Shown here one piece after another: positions 6,806 to 13,769 of a DNA stretch of 39,917 nucleotides. Under the pieces are notes generated by a model. That model ran no database searches and was not told the DNA's origin. It saw only the letters and a list, made by a program, of their open reading frames with translations. A program made the translations under genes and the position numbers. Positions within the stretch are counted from its first letter, which is position 1. Each line of letters begins with the position of its first letter. Source of the stretch: a virus; the IMG/VR virus record IMGVR_UViG_3300017971_000137, positions 1 to 39,917 of that record; one strand, written 5' to 3'.

Positions 6806-6896
6806 AACGAAGCATATTATCTATTTAGCAGTTGCTGCAGCTGGCGGCTTCGTCTTGTCGCTGTACGCGATATACAGACTGGCGGTGATGCAATGA
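6795..6896 (+). CDS. Very small membrane protein (33 aa)
   Basis: A 33-codon frame with a basic N-terminus (MKNRTKH) and one hydrophobic segment of about 20 residues (IIYLAVAAAGGFVLSLYAIY). It overlaps the stop of the previous gene and shares ATGA with the next. Its coupling and membrane-like composition support it despite the small size. Confidence 0.5.
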   Translation: MKNRTKHIIYLAVAAAGGFVLSLYAIYRLAVMQ

Positions 6897-7090
6897 AAAA
6901 CATAACAAGCGAAGATCTCGGAAAGTTAGTGCTACATGACGGAGTGCCATATGTAGTAATCTCGTACAGCGACAAGACGACAATAACACTGCAGCCATAC
7001 GGCAACGGCGATAAAAACTCATGGATTTCATGCACGACTGATTCACCTATAGCTCACAAATTAAAGCGTCTCGTTCCAGAAACCGACTAA
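6893..7090 (+). CDS. Small beta-rich hypothetical protein (65 aa)
   Basis: The product alternates short strands (LGKLVLHDGVPYVVISYSDKT), which suggests a small beta barrel. It begins in an ATGA overlap with the 33-residue membrane protein. No family is recognised. Confidence 0.6.
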   Translation: MKNITSEDLGKLVLHDGVPYVVISYSDKTTITLQPYGNGDKNSWISCTTDSPIAHKLKRLVPETD

Positions 7091-7099
7091 GGGGGTTAC

Positions 7100-7468
7100 A
7101 TGAGAATCAAGATCGACAACATTGATATTATCAGCGACAATTTTCGGACTATACCTGTCATACGAAAAGGAAAGCCTACTCAGGTGTCGAATGCAGATTA
7201 TGCGAAATGCAAGAAATCACTTGCGGAGCTTTTCAACGCTGCGAGAGTGAACCGGAATCTCCCGACGTACAATTCGCATATCCGCATCACGATAAACGCG
7301 TTCACGTTTAAAGATATCACGAACATTGTCAAGGTGATCGTCGACGCTCTCGAACTCGGAAAGGTCATCAAGAACGATCGCTATGTAACGGAAGTTCACC
7401 TCTTCAAAAATGCGATCAAGAGAGGGGAGCGCGAACGAGTTACAGTCGACGTCTCCGGCATGATATGA
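7100..7468 (+). CDS. rusA: RusA-like Holliday junction resolvase
   Basis: The 122-residue length matches RusA. The motif DITNIVKVIVDAL (about residues 74-86) is the RusA signature DxxN...K...DAL, which holds metal-binding acidic residues. A following NDRYVTEVHLFK strand also fits. RusA cuts four-way junctions left by recombination and replication, so it belongs with RecT and the nuclease upstream. The start follows TAAGGGGGTTAC. The first D of the usual DxDN motif aligns with Asp74; the second position is Thr, a mild variation. Confidence 0.8.
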   Translation: MRIKIDNIDIISDNFRTIPVIRKGKPTQVSNADYAKCKKSLAELFNAARVNRNLPTYNSHIRITINAFTFKDITNIVKVIVDALELGKVIKNDRYVTEVHLFKNAIKRGERERVTVDVSGMI

Positions 7469-7869
7469 AATACTATATCGAGAAAACGATCTTCATTCTG
7501 AAAGTCCAGCCGTTCGGGTGCATGATCGCGTATTTGAACGAAAAGAGAGCGCGAATCACAGAGGTTCATCACCGGATGCACGACACGAAGACGAACCGAA
7601 AGCTATACCCGAACTTCATCGATTCTATTTTCAACCTATGGGGCGTCAATCACAATTGGCACATGAAGTTCCCATTTGCAGGAAAGATCAACGAGAGAAC
7701 AGCGAACGCGATCGAAAGCTATTTGCTGGAATACCCGTCAGTGTCTGAATGGGCGAACAGCGTTCCGCGCATCACTGAAGAGCTGCTCGAATCGTTTTAC
7801 AAAATCGCGAGAGCTTTCGAATTAGGGGGAAACTATGAAGAGAACGGACGTATCGTTCACGGTCAGTGA
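7465..7869 (+). CDS. Hypothetical protein (134 aa)
   Basis: It starts in an ATGA overlap with the RusA-like gene. The sequence has an aromatic, His-containing middle (NLWGVNHNWHMKFPFAG) and a helical C-terminus. The last 12 residues overlap the next gene. I recognise no family. Confidence 0.6.
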   Translation: MKYYIEKTIFILKVQPFGCMIAYLNEKRARITEVHHRMHDTKTNRKLYPNFIDSIFNLWGVNHNWHMKFPFAGKINERTANAIESYLLEYPSVSEWANSVPRITEELLESFYKIARAFELGGNYEENGRIVHGQ

Positions 7870-8026
7870 AACACAGCTCGAAGAAATAAAGAGGTATGCT
7901 CACATAAAAGGCTACCATACTGCAGCAGGGCTCGCGAGGGCTGCGACATTCGCGTATATGCGTCGTAATCCGATTTCTTCGAAGGAACTCGACAAATATC
8001 GCGAAGAACACAAAATCTCTCGCTGA
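7835..8026 (+). CDS. Ribbon-helix-helix-like small regulator (63 aa)
   Basis: The start follows TTAGGGGGAAACT. The strand (TDVSFTVSE), first helix (TQLEEIKRYAHIKG) and second helix (TAAGLARAATFAYMRR) match the CopG/Arc fold in length and spacing. Such proteins act as DNA-binding dimers, and this could be the regulator of this accessory region. The binding site is not identified. Confidence 0.6.
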   Translation: MKRTDVSFTVSETQLEEIKRYAHIKGYHTAAGLARAATFAYMRRNPISSKELDKYREEHKISR

Positions 8027-8064
8027 CAGGCCGCTGCGCTACAGCAGGAGGGAATTAAAAGCAC

Positions 8065-8190
8065 ATGACAGCAATCTTGACGCGATTCGAATATAAAGCG
8101 AGAGCAGAAACGATATCGCGTGTAGATAACGGCTCGCTCGTTGAGCAGCCAAGGCTCAAATATTCATTGTACAACAAAAGTAAAGGTTGA
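8065..8190 (+). CDS. Possible small protein (41 aa)
   Basis: A 41-codon frame begins 12 bases after AGGAGGG and uses codons like its neighbours. It occupies most of an otherwise empty interval (8027-8218). Nothing in the sequence identifies a function, and it could be fortuitous. Confidence 0.35.
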   Translation: MTAILTRFEYKARAETISRVDNGSLVEQPRLKYSLYNKSKG

Positions 8191-8218
8191 TCAGCTGCTC
8201 TCGCAAAAGGGGGAAATG

Positions 8219-8401
8219 ATGACAATCAGAGACTTGAAAAAGTTTATCGATTCTCTGCCGAAAGATGCAGACGAAGCAGACGTCGCTCTATACAGCAACG
8301 AGGACGATTTGTACACTAATCTCAATTCTCTCGAATACAGGATCGTATACATAGGAGAGAATGACGATCTCGGAAAAACGCTTGCATTTATTGAGGACTG
8401 A
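8219..8401 (+). CDS. Small protein of an intragenomic family (60 aa)
   Basis: Two tandem ATG codons (8216, 8219) follow AAAAGGGGG. The second has normal spacing and is preferred; a longer in-frame start at 8141 has no binding site. The N-terminus MTIRDLKKFIDSLPKDAD resembles 1867 and 13513. The rest is acidic with beta strands. The function is unknown. Confidence 0.65.
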   Translation: MTIRDLKKFIDSLPKDADEADVALYSNEDDLYTNLNSLEYRIVYIGENDDLGKTLAFIED

Positions 8402-8413
8402 AAGGGGTTCGTT

Positions 8414-8617
8414 ATGAACGCATATTTTTACGAAACAGTCGGAAAGTCTTTTGCATTTGTGCCGACATTCGGAATGTTGATGATTTTCGCATATGCTGCA
8501 ATGTCGTTTGTTCTGATGTATTTCAAAGAGAGAAAATGCTGGTTGTTCGGCGTGTTCGCTGTATCGACAATCGCATTGATTCTCGTTTTCTTCTGGCTGA
8601 CAACAACAGCGTACTAA
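8414..8617 (+). CDS. Small two-span membrane protein (67 aa)
   Basis: Two hydrophobic stretches (about residues 14-36 and 43-63) are separated by a short basic loop (KERKC). The start follows GAAAGGGGTTCG. The size and topology would suit a small inner-membrane protein such as an exclusion factor or early-expressed holin-like protein, but neither can be asserted. Confidence 0.65.
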   Translation: MNAYFYETVGKSFAFVPTFGMLMIFAYAAMSFVLMYFKERKCWLFGVFAVSTIALILVFFWLTTTAY

Positions 8618-8626
8618 GGGGGAGAA

Positions 8627-9070
8627 ATGAGCAGTAAACCGAAACGAAAGAACCCGCGTCTCAGCAATTATCAGAAACAGAAAAAAGCAGAGAAGGAAGG
8701 GCGTCGTGGATACAGCGTCGGCTCGGTAGTGACAGTCAACAACGCAGTGAATGAAGTCATCGCAGAGAATCGCATCGGCGAGTTTAACATCGATTCGAAG
8801 CTGATCGACGGCGTTCCTTTCGCTCACTATCAGCTGTTACAGAGTCAGTTCGTAATAGTGCGAATGGAGCCGCTTCCGCACAACAAAGGAATATTCATCG
8901 TTCGAGCTTTCTCGCCGATCTTCGAAGCTCACGACTCGCTTCCGCCTGTTATCCCGAAATACAAAATCGATATGAAATTGAGCCTTCCAGAAAAAGAAGG
9001 CGACGAAGTGCAGCTCGACATCAAAGCGGAGAAAATGACGAGCAGTCAAATTATTCTGCCTGGACAATGA
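8627..9070 (+). CDS. Hypothetical protein with basic N-terminus (147 aa)
   Basis: The start follows TAAGGGGGAGAA. The first 27 residues are strongly basic (KPKRKNPRLSNYQKQKKAEK), suggesting nucleic-acid contact. The remainder is beta-rich. It overlaps the next gene in ATGA. No family is recognised. Confidence 0.65.
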   Translation: MSSKPKRKNPRLSNYQKQKKAEKEGRRGYSVGSVVTVNNAVNEVIAENRIGEFNIDSKLIDGVPFAHYQLLQSQFVIVRMEPLPHNKGIFIVRAFSPIFEAHDSLPPVIPKYKIDMKLSLPEKEGDEVQLDIKAEKMTSSQIILPGQ

Positions 9071-9264
9071 CGAAATTGAAAAGCTTCAAGCTGTTCTGGG
9101 ACTTGAATCGGCAAGACGCCGACAGGAGGCTTCTCGCGTTCAAAGCTTCTGACGAATACAAGTTCATGAGAGAGAAGCTTCAGAAGCTGTACGCTGAAGC
9201 GTATCATCAAAATTACGGCGGAGGGTTGAAACGCTATGGAACAAACAACGTCGTCGACGATTGA
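9067..9264 (+). CDS. Small hypothetical protein (65 aa)
   Basis: It starts in the ATGA overlap and is helical and basic (FWDLNRQDADRRLLAFKA). It overlaps the ParB-like gene by 29 bases. Position links it to that gene; no family is recognised. Confidence 0.6.
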   Translation: MTKLKSFKLFWDLNRQDADRRLLAFKASDEYKFMREKLQKLYAEAYHQNYGGGLKRYGTNNVVDD

Positions 9265-9748
9265 AATCTATAATCCGATTAAACTTCCGACGATCGATTT
9301 TAAGCTGCTTGTCGAGCTACAGGAAGACTTCAAGAAATCAACGCCAGAAAGCATCGAGTCTTTAAAGAACAGCATCCTGCAGGAAGGTTTCAGGTTCCCC
9401 AAGTTCGTATGGCTGAACGATGACAAGACGTACATTCTCGACGGTCATCAAACGAAGAAAGCTCTCGAAGAGCTTGCATACGAGGGGTACGACATTCCAG
9501 AAATACCGATCGTACCGATTCCGGCTGACAACAGAGATCACGCGATTTCATTGTTGTTCATCTTGAACTCGCGGTTCGGCGACGTCGACCCCGGATCTGA
9601 TTTCCTGCTTAAATACATGGAGCTGCTTGCCGAGCTGCGAAAGCGTGACATCGTGCGGCTGCCAGAAGTGAAGATACCGATGTTCGAGATTCCAAAAGCT
9701 CGGAAAGAAGCGACAAAAAAATGCCCGAAATGTGGGTTCGAATGGTGA
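9236..9748 (+). CDS. ParB-like protein with C-terminal zinc knuckle
   Basis: The 170-residue protein has a ParB/sulfiredoxin-type domain: a strand set (KFVWLNDDKTYILDGHQTKKALEEL) containing the GHxx box at about residues 70-73 where ParB proteins have GERR or GHRR. It ends in CPKCGFEW, a zinc-knuckle half. Stand-alone domains of this type in phages are often next to enzymes that modify DNA or nucleotides rather than being partition proteins, and no partition ATPase is present here. It directly precedes and overlaps the coupling region of the radical SAM gene. Confidence 0.75.
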   Translation: MEQTTSSTIEIYNPIKLPTIDFKLLVELQEDFKKSTPESIESLKNSILQEGFRFPKFVWLNDDKTYILDGHQTKKALEELAYEGYDIPEIPIVPIPADNRDHAISLLFILNSRFGDVDPGSDFLLKYMELLAELRKRDIVRLPEVKIPMFEIPKARKEATKKCPKCGFEW

Positions 9749-9755
9749 GCGAAAA

Positions 9756-11027
9756 ATGAAAAAACGCAAGGTAGGACTTCTGATTCTTCCGTCGACAGTA
9801 GACAGGCGATATAATAATCGGAGATCTGTCGACAACCTTCCGCTATACGGTTTCCGATACATCATAAGCGAGATTGACAACAGCCGGAATCAAGTCGAAT
9901 GGGTATCGCCGCGTAAGGTCGATGATTACGACGCGGTTCTCTGCAGCTTGCACAGTTACAGAGACGTGGTCGCGCTGTCGGAGATCGGGAGCGGTCATAA
10001 AGCGCGGATAATCGCAGGAGGGCCCGGGGTCCTGAACTTGAAGCTGCTCGCTGATTATATCGACGTCGGCGTTCTCGGTCGCGGCGAAGGACTGATCAAC
10101 GCTTTGCTCGAAGACGGCGAAGCTCTTGGCGTCTGGCAGAAGCGATTCGACCCTGAAGTAAACGATGTCTATCACGTTCGGCAGCTGTCCGAGTTCGTCG
10201 ACTATGACGATTACCACGAAGAGAGCGTCGGCTGCCGCCGACATTGCGCGTTCTGTCAGTATTCATGGAAGCATACGTTCAAGACGCGAAGCAAAAAAGA
10301 GAGTTATTCGAGCGACCTTTCAGATCAAGAAATTGAACTCGATAAATTGAAGTTCGGTTCGAAGCGATATCTCTATGCTGGCATGGACGGATTAACAGAA
10401 GAGATTCGTCGAGTCGTCAACAAACAGATAACGAAAGAACAGGTGATGTTCTCGTTACGGCAAATATACGACGCTGAACATTCGAGTTATACGCTCCGGC
10501 TTTACAATATCGTGAACTTCCCTTTCGCTCCTGATAACGACTATTCAGAGTTTCAAGAGTGCTTGAATGAAGCAGACGGAGAGAGCAATAAAAAACTGTT
10601 AATCTTCATGATGAACTCGCCGTTCATGCCCGAGCCGCTCACGCCTATGGAACAAGAGCGAGTAATTATCAAGCAGCACAGACGCGAGCATTTCTATTTT
10701 GAGGGAAGCTCGATTCAGTGTATCAAGACAAAAGAGTCTCGAAGCTTTCTGTCAGCGATCGAGCAGACGTGCGTCAACCGCTGCGATCGAGCGAGATCTG
10801 CGACACTGCTCGCGATGCTTCGCTCTTCGAGATACAGAAACTCTGGAGTCTTGGCACGTTACGCAATGCTGAAAGAAACGATCGGTACTGACCTGTTCGG
10901 CGAGCTGGACAAGCCGCCGCTTCCGTTCATCGCGTCGCCGAAAGGCCTCGAGCGAGCGAAGGATTTATACTACGAAAGGAAGGTGCAATACCTTGACAGA
11001 ACTCATTCGGTACTTCAAAGACACTGA
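9756..11027 (+). CDS. Radical SAM enzyme with B12-binding-like N-terminal domain
   Basis: The 423-residue protein starts at the ATG at 9756, eight bases after the ParB-like stop; a GTG at 9732 is less likely. Residues 1-125 look like a cobalamin-binding Rossmann domain of the class-B radical SAM type (KVGLLILPST..., DDYDAVLCSL, IIAGGPGVLN, GVLGRGEG). The motif C160-x3-C164-x2-C167 (GCRRHCAFC) is the canonical 4Fe-4S radical SAM site. The downstream barrel includes MFSLRQIYDAEHSS and LRLYNIVNFPF. The substrate is unknown. Base cobalamin contact (the DxHxxG motif) is not evident, so B12 binding is uncertain. Confidence 0.82.
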   Translation: MKKRKVGLLILPSTVDRRYNNRRSVDNLPLYGFRYIISEIDNSRNQVEWVSPRKVDDYDAVLCSLHSYRDVVALSEIGSGHKARIIAGGPGVLNLKLLADYIDVGVLGRGEGLINALLEDGEALGVWQKRFDPEVNDVYHVRQLSEFVDYDDYHEESVGCRRHCAFCQYSWKHTFKTRSKKESYSSDLSDQEIELDKLKFGSKRYLYAGMDGLTEEIRRVVNKQITKEQVMFSLRQIYDAEHSSYTLRLYNIVNFPFAPDNDYSEFQECLNEADGESNKKLLIFMMNSPFMPEPLTPMEQERVIIKQHRREHFYFEGSSIQCIKTKESRSFLSAIEQTCVNRCDRARSATLLAMLRSSRYRNSGVLARYAMLKETIGTDLFGELDKPPLPFIASPKGLERAKDLYYERKVQYLDRTHSVLQRH

Positions 11028-11286
11028 ACACGCGAAAGCGTTCTGGCAGAAAAACTGTCGCGCATGTAAAAAGCTGAAGAAATGCTCAAACGCTGCGTCG
11101 ATCGAAACTGTTCTGAATATCGATTACGAGAAAGCACCGTATCCGAGCGAGCCTCAATGGATGAAAATAATCTGCAGATCGAGAAAGTTCCGCGTGACCG
11201 AGCATGACAAAGTCGGTTACTGCGAAATCGGTAGCGGAAGAGATAAAGGAGTCAGGCCGGACAAAGCATTTTTCAAAATCGATTAA
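10993..11286 (+). CDS. Cys-containing partner of the radical SAM gene (97 aa, TTG start)
   Basis: A TTG start after AAAGGAAGGTGCAA overlaps the radical SAM gene by 35 bases. The segment CRACKKLKKC (about residues 18-27) with further Cys residues near 57 and 72 could ligate a metal or an iron-sulfur cluster. The tight overlap suggests it works with the radical SAM enzyme, perhaps as a specificity or redox partner. No family is recognised. Confidence 0.65.
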   Translation: MTELIRYFKDTEHAKAFWQKNCRACKKLKKCSNAASIETVLNIDYEKAPYPSEPQWMKIICRSRKFRVTEHDKVGYCEIGSGRDKGVRPDKAFFKID

Positions 11287-11296
11287 AGGGGGATTT

Positions 11297-11521
11297 ATGC
11301 AGAGAGTCTTCGCGAACATCAACGATGTTCACCCGTCTATGATGAGCAGCACATCATACAATTCGCAAGAGGTCGAACTATATAAATGCATCAATGTTGA
11401 CATACTCTTGAACAGGCTCGAAAAAAAGCTGCAAGGTGGCAGCGAACATCATTGTATAGCGTCTGAAGATGCGATCAAAATGATTGAGCAGTTTCGAAAT
11501 GGGGAGCAGGGCGCATGTTAA
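11297..11521 (+). CDS. Small hypothetical protein (74 aa)
   Basis: The start follows TAAAGGGGGATTT; an in-frame ATG at 11204 lies in the previous gene. The product is mixed helix and loop. It marks the beginning of a lower-GC block of small genes. No family is recognised. Confidence 0.6.
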   Translation: MQRVFANINDVHPSMMSSTSYNSQEVELYKCINVDILLNRLEKKLQGGSEHHCIASEDAIKMIEQFRNGEQGAC

Positions 11522-11565
11522 TCGACGATTATTATTATATGCGCGAAGTTCTGAAAGGGGAAACT

Positions 11566-11841
11566 ATGAACAAGCCGAAAAAGAAATTATCGAGTGAAGT
11601 TGCAAAGTATGTGGGTTATGGACAGCTGGTTTATTGGTATCCTGCCGACGAAATGGATGCGTATGTGCGTGAGCTTGCAAAGCGTGTGTTGCCGTTGTTT
11701 GAACTTGCTCCGCATGAGTGGGGGTGCAATATACAGAAATGGGGTTTTGTCGGCAATAAATGCAACTGTTCATATGCCGGAATATTAGCCGAACTTGAAC
11801 AACTGGCGAAAGGGGGAGAGGATGAGTGTATCAATTCTTGA
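11566..11841 (+). CDS. Accessory-island protein 1 (91 aa)
   Basis: The ATG at 11566 follows GAAAGGGGAAACT. An alternative in-frame ATG at 11515 overlaps the previous stop and would add 17 residues. The protein has aromatic N-terminal strands (YVGYGQLVYWYPADEM), a Trp/Cys-containing middle and the C-terminal AKGGEDE peptide encoded by the ribosome-binding junction of the next gene. It uses fewer CGA and TCG codons than the core genes, a sign of separate origin. Confidence 0.65.
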   Translation: MNKPKKKLSSEVAKYVGYGQLVYWYPADEMDAYVRELAKRVLPLFELAPHEWGCNIQKWGFVGNKCNCSYAGILAELEQLAKGGEDECINS

Positions 11842-12049
11842 AGCATTACAGGGAGCAGACTACAATTTGAGGCATGGTATGGGGATTGGATTAATGGTTG
11901 CAAAAGACCAGATTCATAATGCTGTAACGCTGCTGGAAAAAGGGTACGGTTTATACGAGCAAGTTGAACCATTGCTTGAGAAATATGGCGATGTAGAGAA
12001 TGTGCCAGCCAAAGGGGGAAAGGATGAAGAGATTAATAGAGATAGATGA
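11822..12049 (+). CDS. Accessory-island protein 2 (75 aa)
   Basis: It starts at the first junction repeat and overlaps the upstream gene by 20 bases. The protein is helical (AKDQIHNAVTLLEKGYGLYE) and ends AKGGKDE plus a short tail. No family is recognised. Confidence 0.6.
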   Translation: MSVSILEALQGADYNLRHGMGIGLMVAKDQIHNAVTLLEKGYGLYEQVEPLLEKYGDVENVPAKGGKDEEINRDR

Positions 12050-12224
12050 TATTGTAATGGTTATCTGGAAAAGTGGCATAATACAAAGGGGGCGAGTTGA
12101 ACACAGCCCTGCGGACTCGGGCGATATGTGGTACATACGAGAAGGAAAAACACTACACGCAATAAACCCGTCTTGTTCAGACCTTATAGAAATCACATTG
12201 ATAGCCACAAGGGGGAGAGGATGA
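12024..12224 (+). CDS. Accessory-island protein 3 (66 aa)
   Basis: The start follows the second junction repeat. The protein is beta-rich with an SH3-like run (DIVMVIWKSGIIQRGRVEHS). Here the junction is read in a different frame and gives ATRGRG at the C-terminus. No family is recognised. Confidence 0.6.
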   Translation: MKRLIEIDDIVMVIWKSGIIQRGRVEHSPADSGDMWYIREGKTLHAINPSCSDLIEITLIATRGRG

Positions 12225-12439
12225 GCATAGGTGATGATTTGAGAGATATGGTTTTTAAACGTACAGGTTTGAGGGAAGATGAATTATATTGCCCACGAGA
12301 AAAGTCGGATATGACACCGTGTGTAGCAAGAGATGGCGATTGTGCTATGACTAATGATTTCTATTGTGTTGGGTGCGGTGTATCAGTACAGGAATTAATA
12401 GAAGAAGAGATAGCCAAAGGGGGAGAGGATGAAGTGTAA
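12221..12439 (+). CDS. Accessory-island protein 4, Cys-rich (72 aa)
   Basis: It begins at the third junction. Four or more Cys residues (YC, PC, DC, CVGC) suggest a zinc site. It ends AKGGEDEV through the next junction. Small zinc proteins of this kind are common in phage accessory regions; the function is unknown. Confidence 0.65.
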   Translation: MSIGDDLRDMVFKRTGLREDELYCPREKSDMTPCVARDGDCAMTNDFYCVGCGVSVQELIEEEIAKGGEDEV

Positions 12440-12635
12440 GTATTGCGGAAAGGAAAGAGAAACGAACAGCCCAATTGTATCATACAAACGTTCTGAATGG
12501 CGTGGGGCTGGCAACTGGATGGGGGCTTATGAATATGAAACTGAAGAGTTCACTGACAGTGGGGCGTTCTGTTCAGATAAATGTCTGTTCAAATATTTGA
12601 GCGAAAAGACGCTTATTTATAGCCAAAGGGGTTGA
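12429..12635 (+). CDS. Accessory-island protein 5, zinc-finger-like (68 aa)
   Basis: CKYC at residues 3-6 and FCSDKC at about residues 48-53 form a Cys4 treble-clef pattern like TRASH/FCS-type fingers. It starts at the fourth junction and ends at the fifth. No specific role can be assigned. Confidence 0.65.
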   Translation: MKCKYCGKERETNSPIVSYKRSEWRGAGNWMGAYEYETEEFTDSGAFCSDKCLFKYLSEKTLIYSQRG

Positions 12636-12638
12636 GGA

Positions 12639-12848
12639 ATGGAGGAATTAGCAAAGGCACTAAATGAATATGATGGAGCAGATGAAAGCCTTAATAATTT
12701 AAATGAAGCTGCAAATAAATGGGCTTTTTTTGTGTTAAAAGCTCATAATGGCAAATTGAGAAAACGTGGCATGGATATTACATTTGCGATATGTGATTAT
12801 ATAGACGCATTACAACTCGCCAAAGGGGGAGAGGATGAACACATATAG
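12639..12848 (+). CDS. Accessory-island protein 6, helical (69 aa)
   Basis: The start follows the divergent fifth junction (AAAGGGGTTGAGGA). The product is almost all helical (LAKALNEYDGADESLNNL...) and ends LAKGGEDEHI. No family is recognised. Confidence 0.6.
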   Translation: MEELAKALNEYDGADESLNNLNEAANKWAFFVLKAHNGKLRKRGMDITFAICDYIDALQLAKGGEDEHI

Positions 12849-13107
12849 GTGTTTTTTTTATCTATTAGACGGTGGGCAGGAGTTCGGCAAACCGAAGGGC
12901 GATGTTCAATATCAGTTTCCAGAAGTAAAAACAATGGTAATACTCAGCGACCACGAGCAAGCCCTTGCCGAGAAAGACAAAGAGTGCGAGCGGTACAAGG
13001 TGGCGCTACAAAAAGCACACGAAGCATCTGATTTCAAAACAGCAATAAAGATAACTGGCGAAGCACTGAAAGGGGGAGAGGATGGAACATCACGAAGCTT
13101 TGAATAA
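12835..13107 (+). CDS. Accessory-island protein 7, partial coiled coil (90 aa)
   Basis: It starts at the sixth junction. After a short strand-rich N-terminus, the segment EQALAEKDKECERYKVALQ forms a coiled coil shared with the next gene; 25 bases (12955-12979) are repeated exactly at 13163-13187. It ends LKGGEDG plus a short tail. No family is recognised. Confidence 0.6.
   Translation: MNTYRCFFYLLDGGQEFGKPKGDVQYQFPEVKTMVILSDHEQALAEKDKECERYKVALQKAHEASDFKTAIKITGEALKGGEDGTSRSFE
12955..12979 (+). repeat. 25-base direct repeat, copy 1 (copy 2 at 13163-13187)
   Basis: The sequence encoding EQALAEKD is identical over 25 bases in two neighbouring genes. A second shared stretch, TGCGAGCGGTAC plus flanks, lies at 12985-13003 and 13343-13361 with one mismatch. 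This points to recent duplication or recombination between adjacent coiled-coil genes. Confidence 0.85.
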
Positions 13108-13516
13108 GTTAAAAGATACCGAAGGTGCTTTGTTTAGAGAATGCGAGAAAGTCGTAAAACTTGAGCAAGCCCTTGCCGAGAAAGACACAGAGCTGACGGA
13201 ACACAAGAAGGCATTAGTTATGCAGGTGGAAGAGACAACAAGGCTTCGTCGGGAGATAGAGCGGTTAAGGGAAGTACATGCTGATGAAAAAGTGGCATGG
13301 AAAGCAAAACATAATGCAGAAATGACGGTTATTGAGCAACAATGCGAGCGGTACAGGGTGGAACTCATAGAAGCGTTAAAATGGAAAGCCGATATGATAG
13401 AGTATCATCAAGGGGCACAATATGTAATTGAATTAAGAAAACGCATCGAAGCACTGAAAGAAAAGAATGACGATCACGACAGAGAAAGCCAGCCGATAGC
13501 GGACAGACTCGAATGA
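13082..13516 (+). CDS. Accessory-island protein 8, long coiled coil (144 aa)
   Basis: Nearly the whole protein is heptad-rich (LEQALAEKDTELTEHKKAL, then LRREIERLREV...). It starts at the seventh junction and shares repeated segments with the previous gene. The end overlaps the next gene by four bases, and codon use returns to the core pattern there. It may be structural or a spacer; no family is recognised. Confidence 0.65.
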   Translation: MEHHEALNKLKDTEGALFRECEKVVKLEQALAEKDTELTEHKKALVMQVEETTRLRREIERLREVHADEKVAWKAKHNAEMTVIEQQCERYRVELIEALKWKADMIEYHQGAQYVIELRKRIEALKEKNDDHDRESQPIADRLE

Positions 13517-13695
13517 GAATAAAAGAACTGGTCGAATATCTGCAAGACATGAATCAAGAGCTTCGCGTCGTCGTGCGTGTCGATATGGATTCTATAAAAA
13601 ATTACATGGACGATCTCGAATATTACGACACTGGACTCCTGACGTTCTCTGTCAGTCGGGAAGATGACGACTGCATTATAGAGGCCGGAATATGA
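13513..13695 (+). CDS. Small protein of an intragenomic family (60 aa)
   Basis: The start is an ATGA overlap. The N-terminus MRIKELVEYLQDMNQELRVV parallels those at 1867 and 8219. The C-terminal half is acidic and beta-rich. The function is unknown. Confidence 0.65.
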   Translation: MRIKELVEYLQDMNQELRVVVRVDMDSIKNYMDDLEYYDTGLLTFSVSREDDDCIIEAGI

Positions 13696-13769
13696 ACAAG
13701 AGAAACGAGCAGCTCGAAAAAGTCGCAAGGGGGAATGATGAAAACATACTTCACAGACACGCTCATTGA
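13692..13769 (+). CDS. Possible 25-residue peptide
   Basis: A short frame begins in an ATGA overlap with the previous stop and contains the ribosome-binding site of the next gene (CAAGGGGGAATG). It may serve only to carry ribosomes to that site. There is no other support. Confidence 0.3.
   Translation: MNKRNEQLEKVARGNDENILHRHAH

Larger units (their letters stand above)
11806..13084 (+). repeat. Seven near-identical intergene junctions, consensus GCCAAAGGGGGAGAGGATG
   Basis: Copies end at the start codons of seven successive genes: 11806-11824, 12008-12026, 12204-12223, 12413-12431, 12622-12641, 12819-12837 and 13066-13084. Each contains the Shine-Dalgarno sequence and lies inside the 3' end of the preceding gene, where it often reads AKGGEDE. 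Elsewhere in this genome the bases between the G-run and ATG vary, so the conserved GAGGATG part is specific to this island. Confidence 0.85.

Noticed and set aside
8027-8064. Possible structured RNA with CTGACAG and short stems
   Set aside because: The stems are three or four pairs only and the core of no known ribozyme is complete.
9236-9748. Plasmid-style partition system
   Set aside because: There is no ParA-like ATPase and no clustered parS-like sites next to the ParB-like gene.
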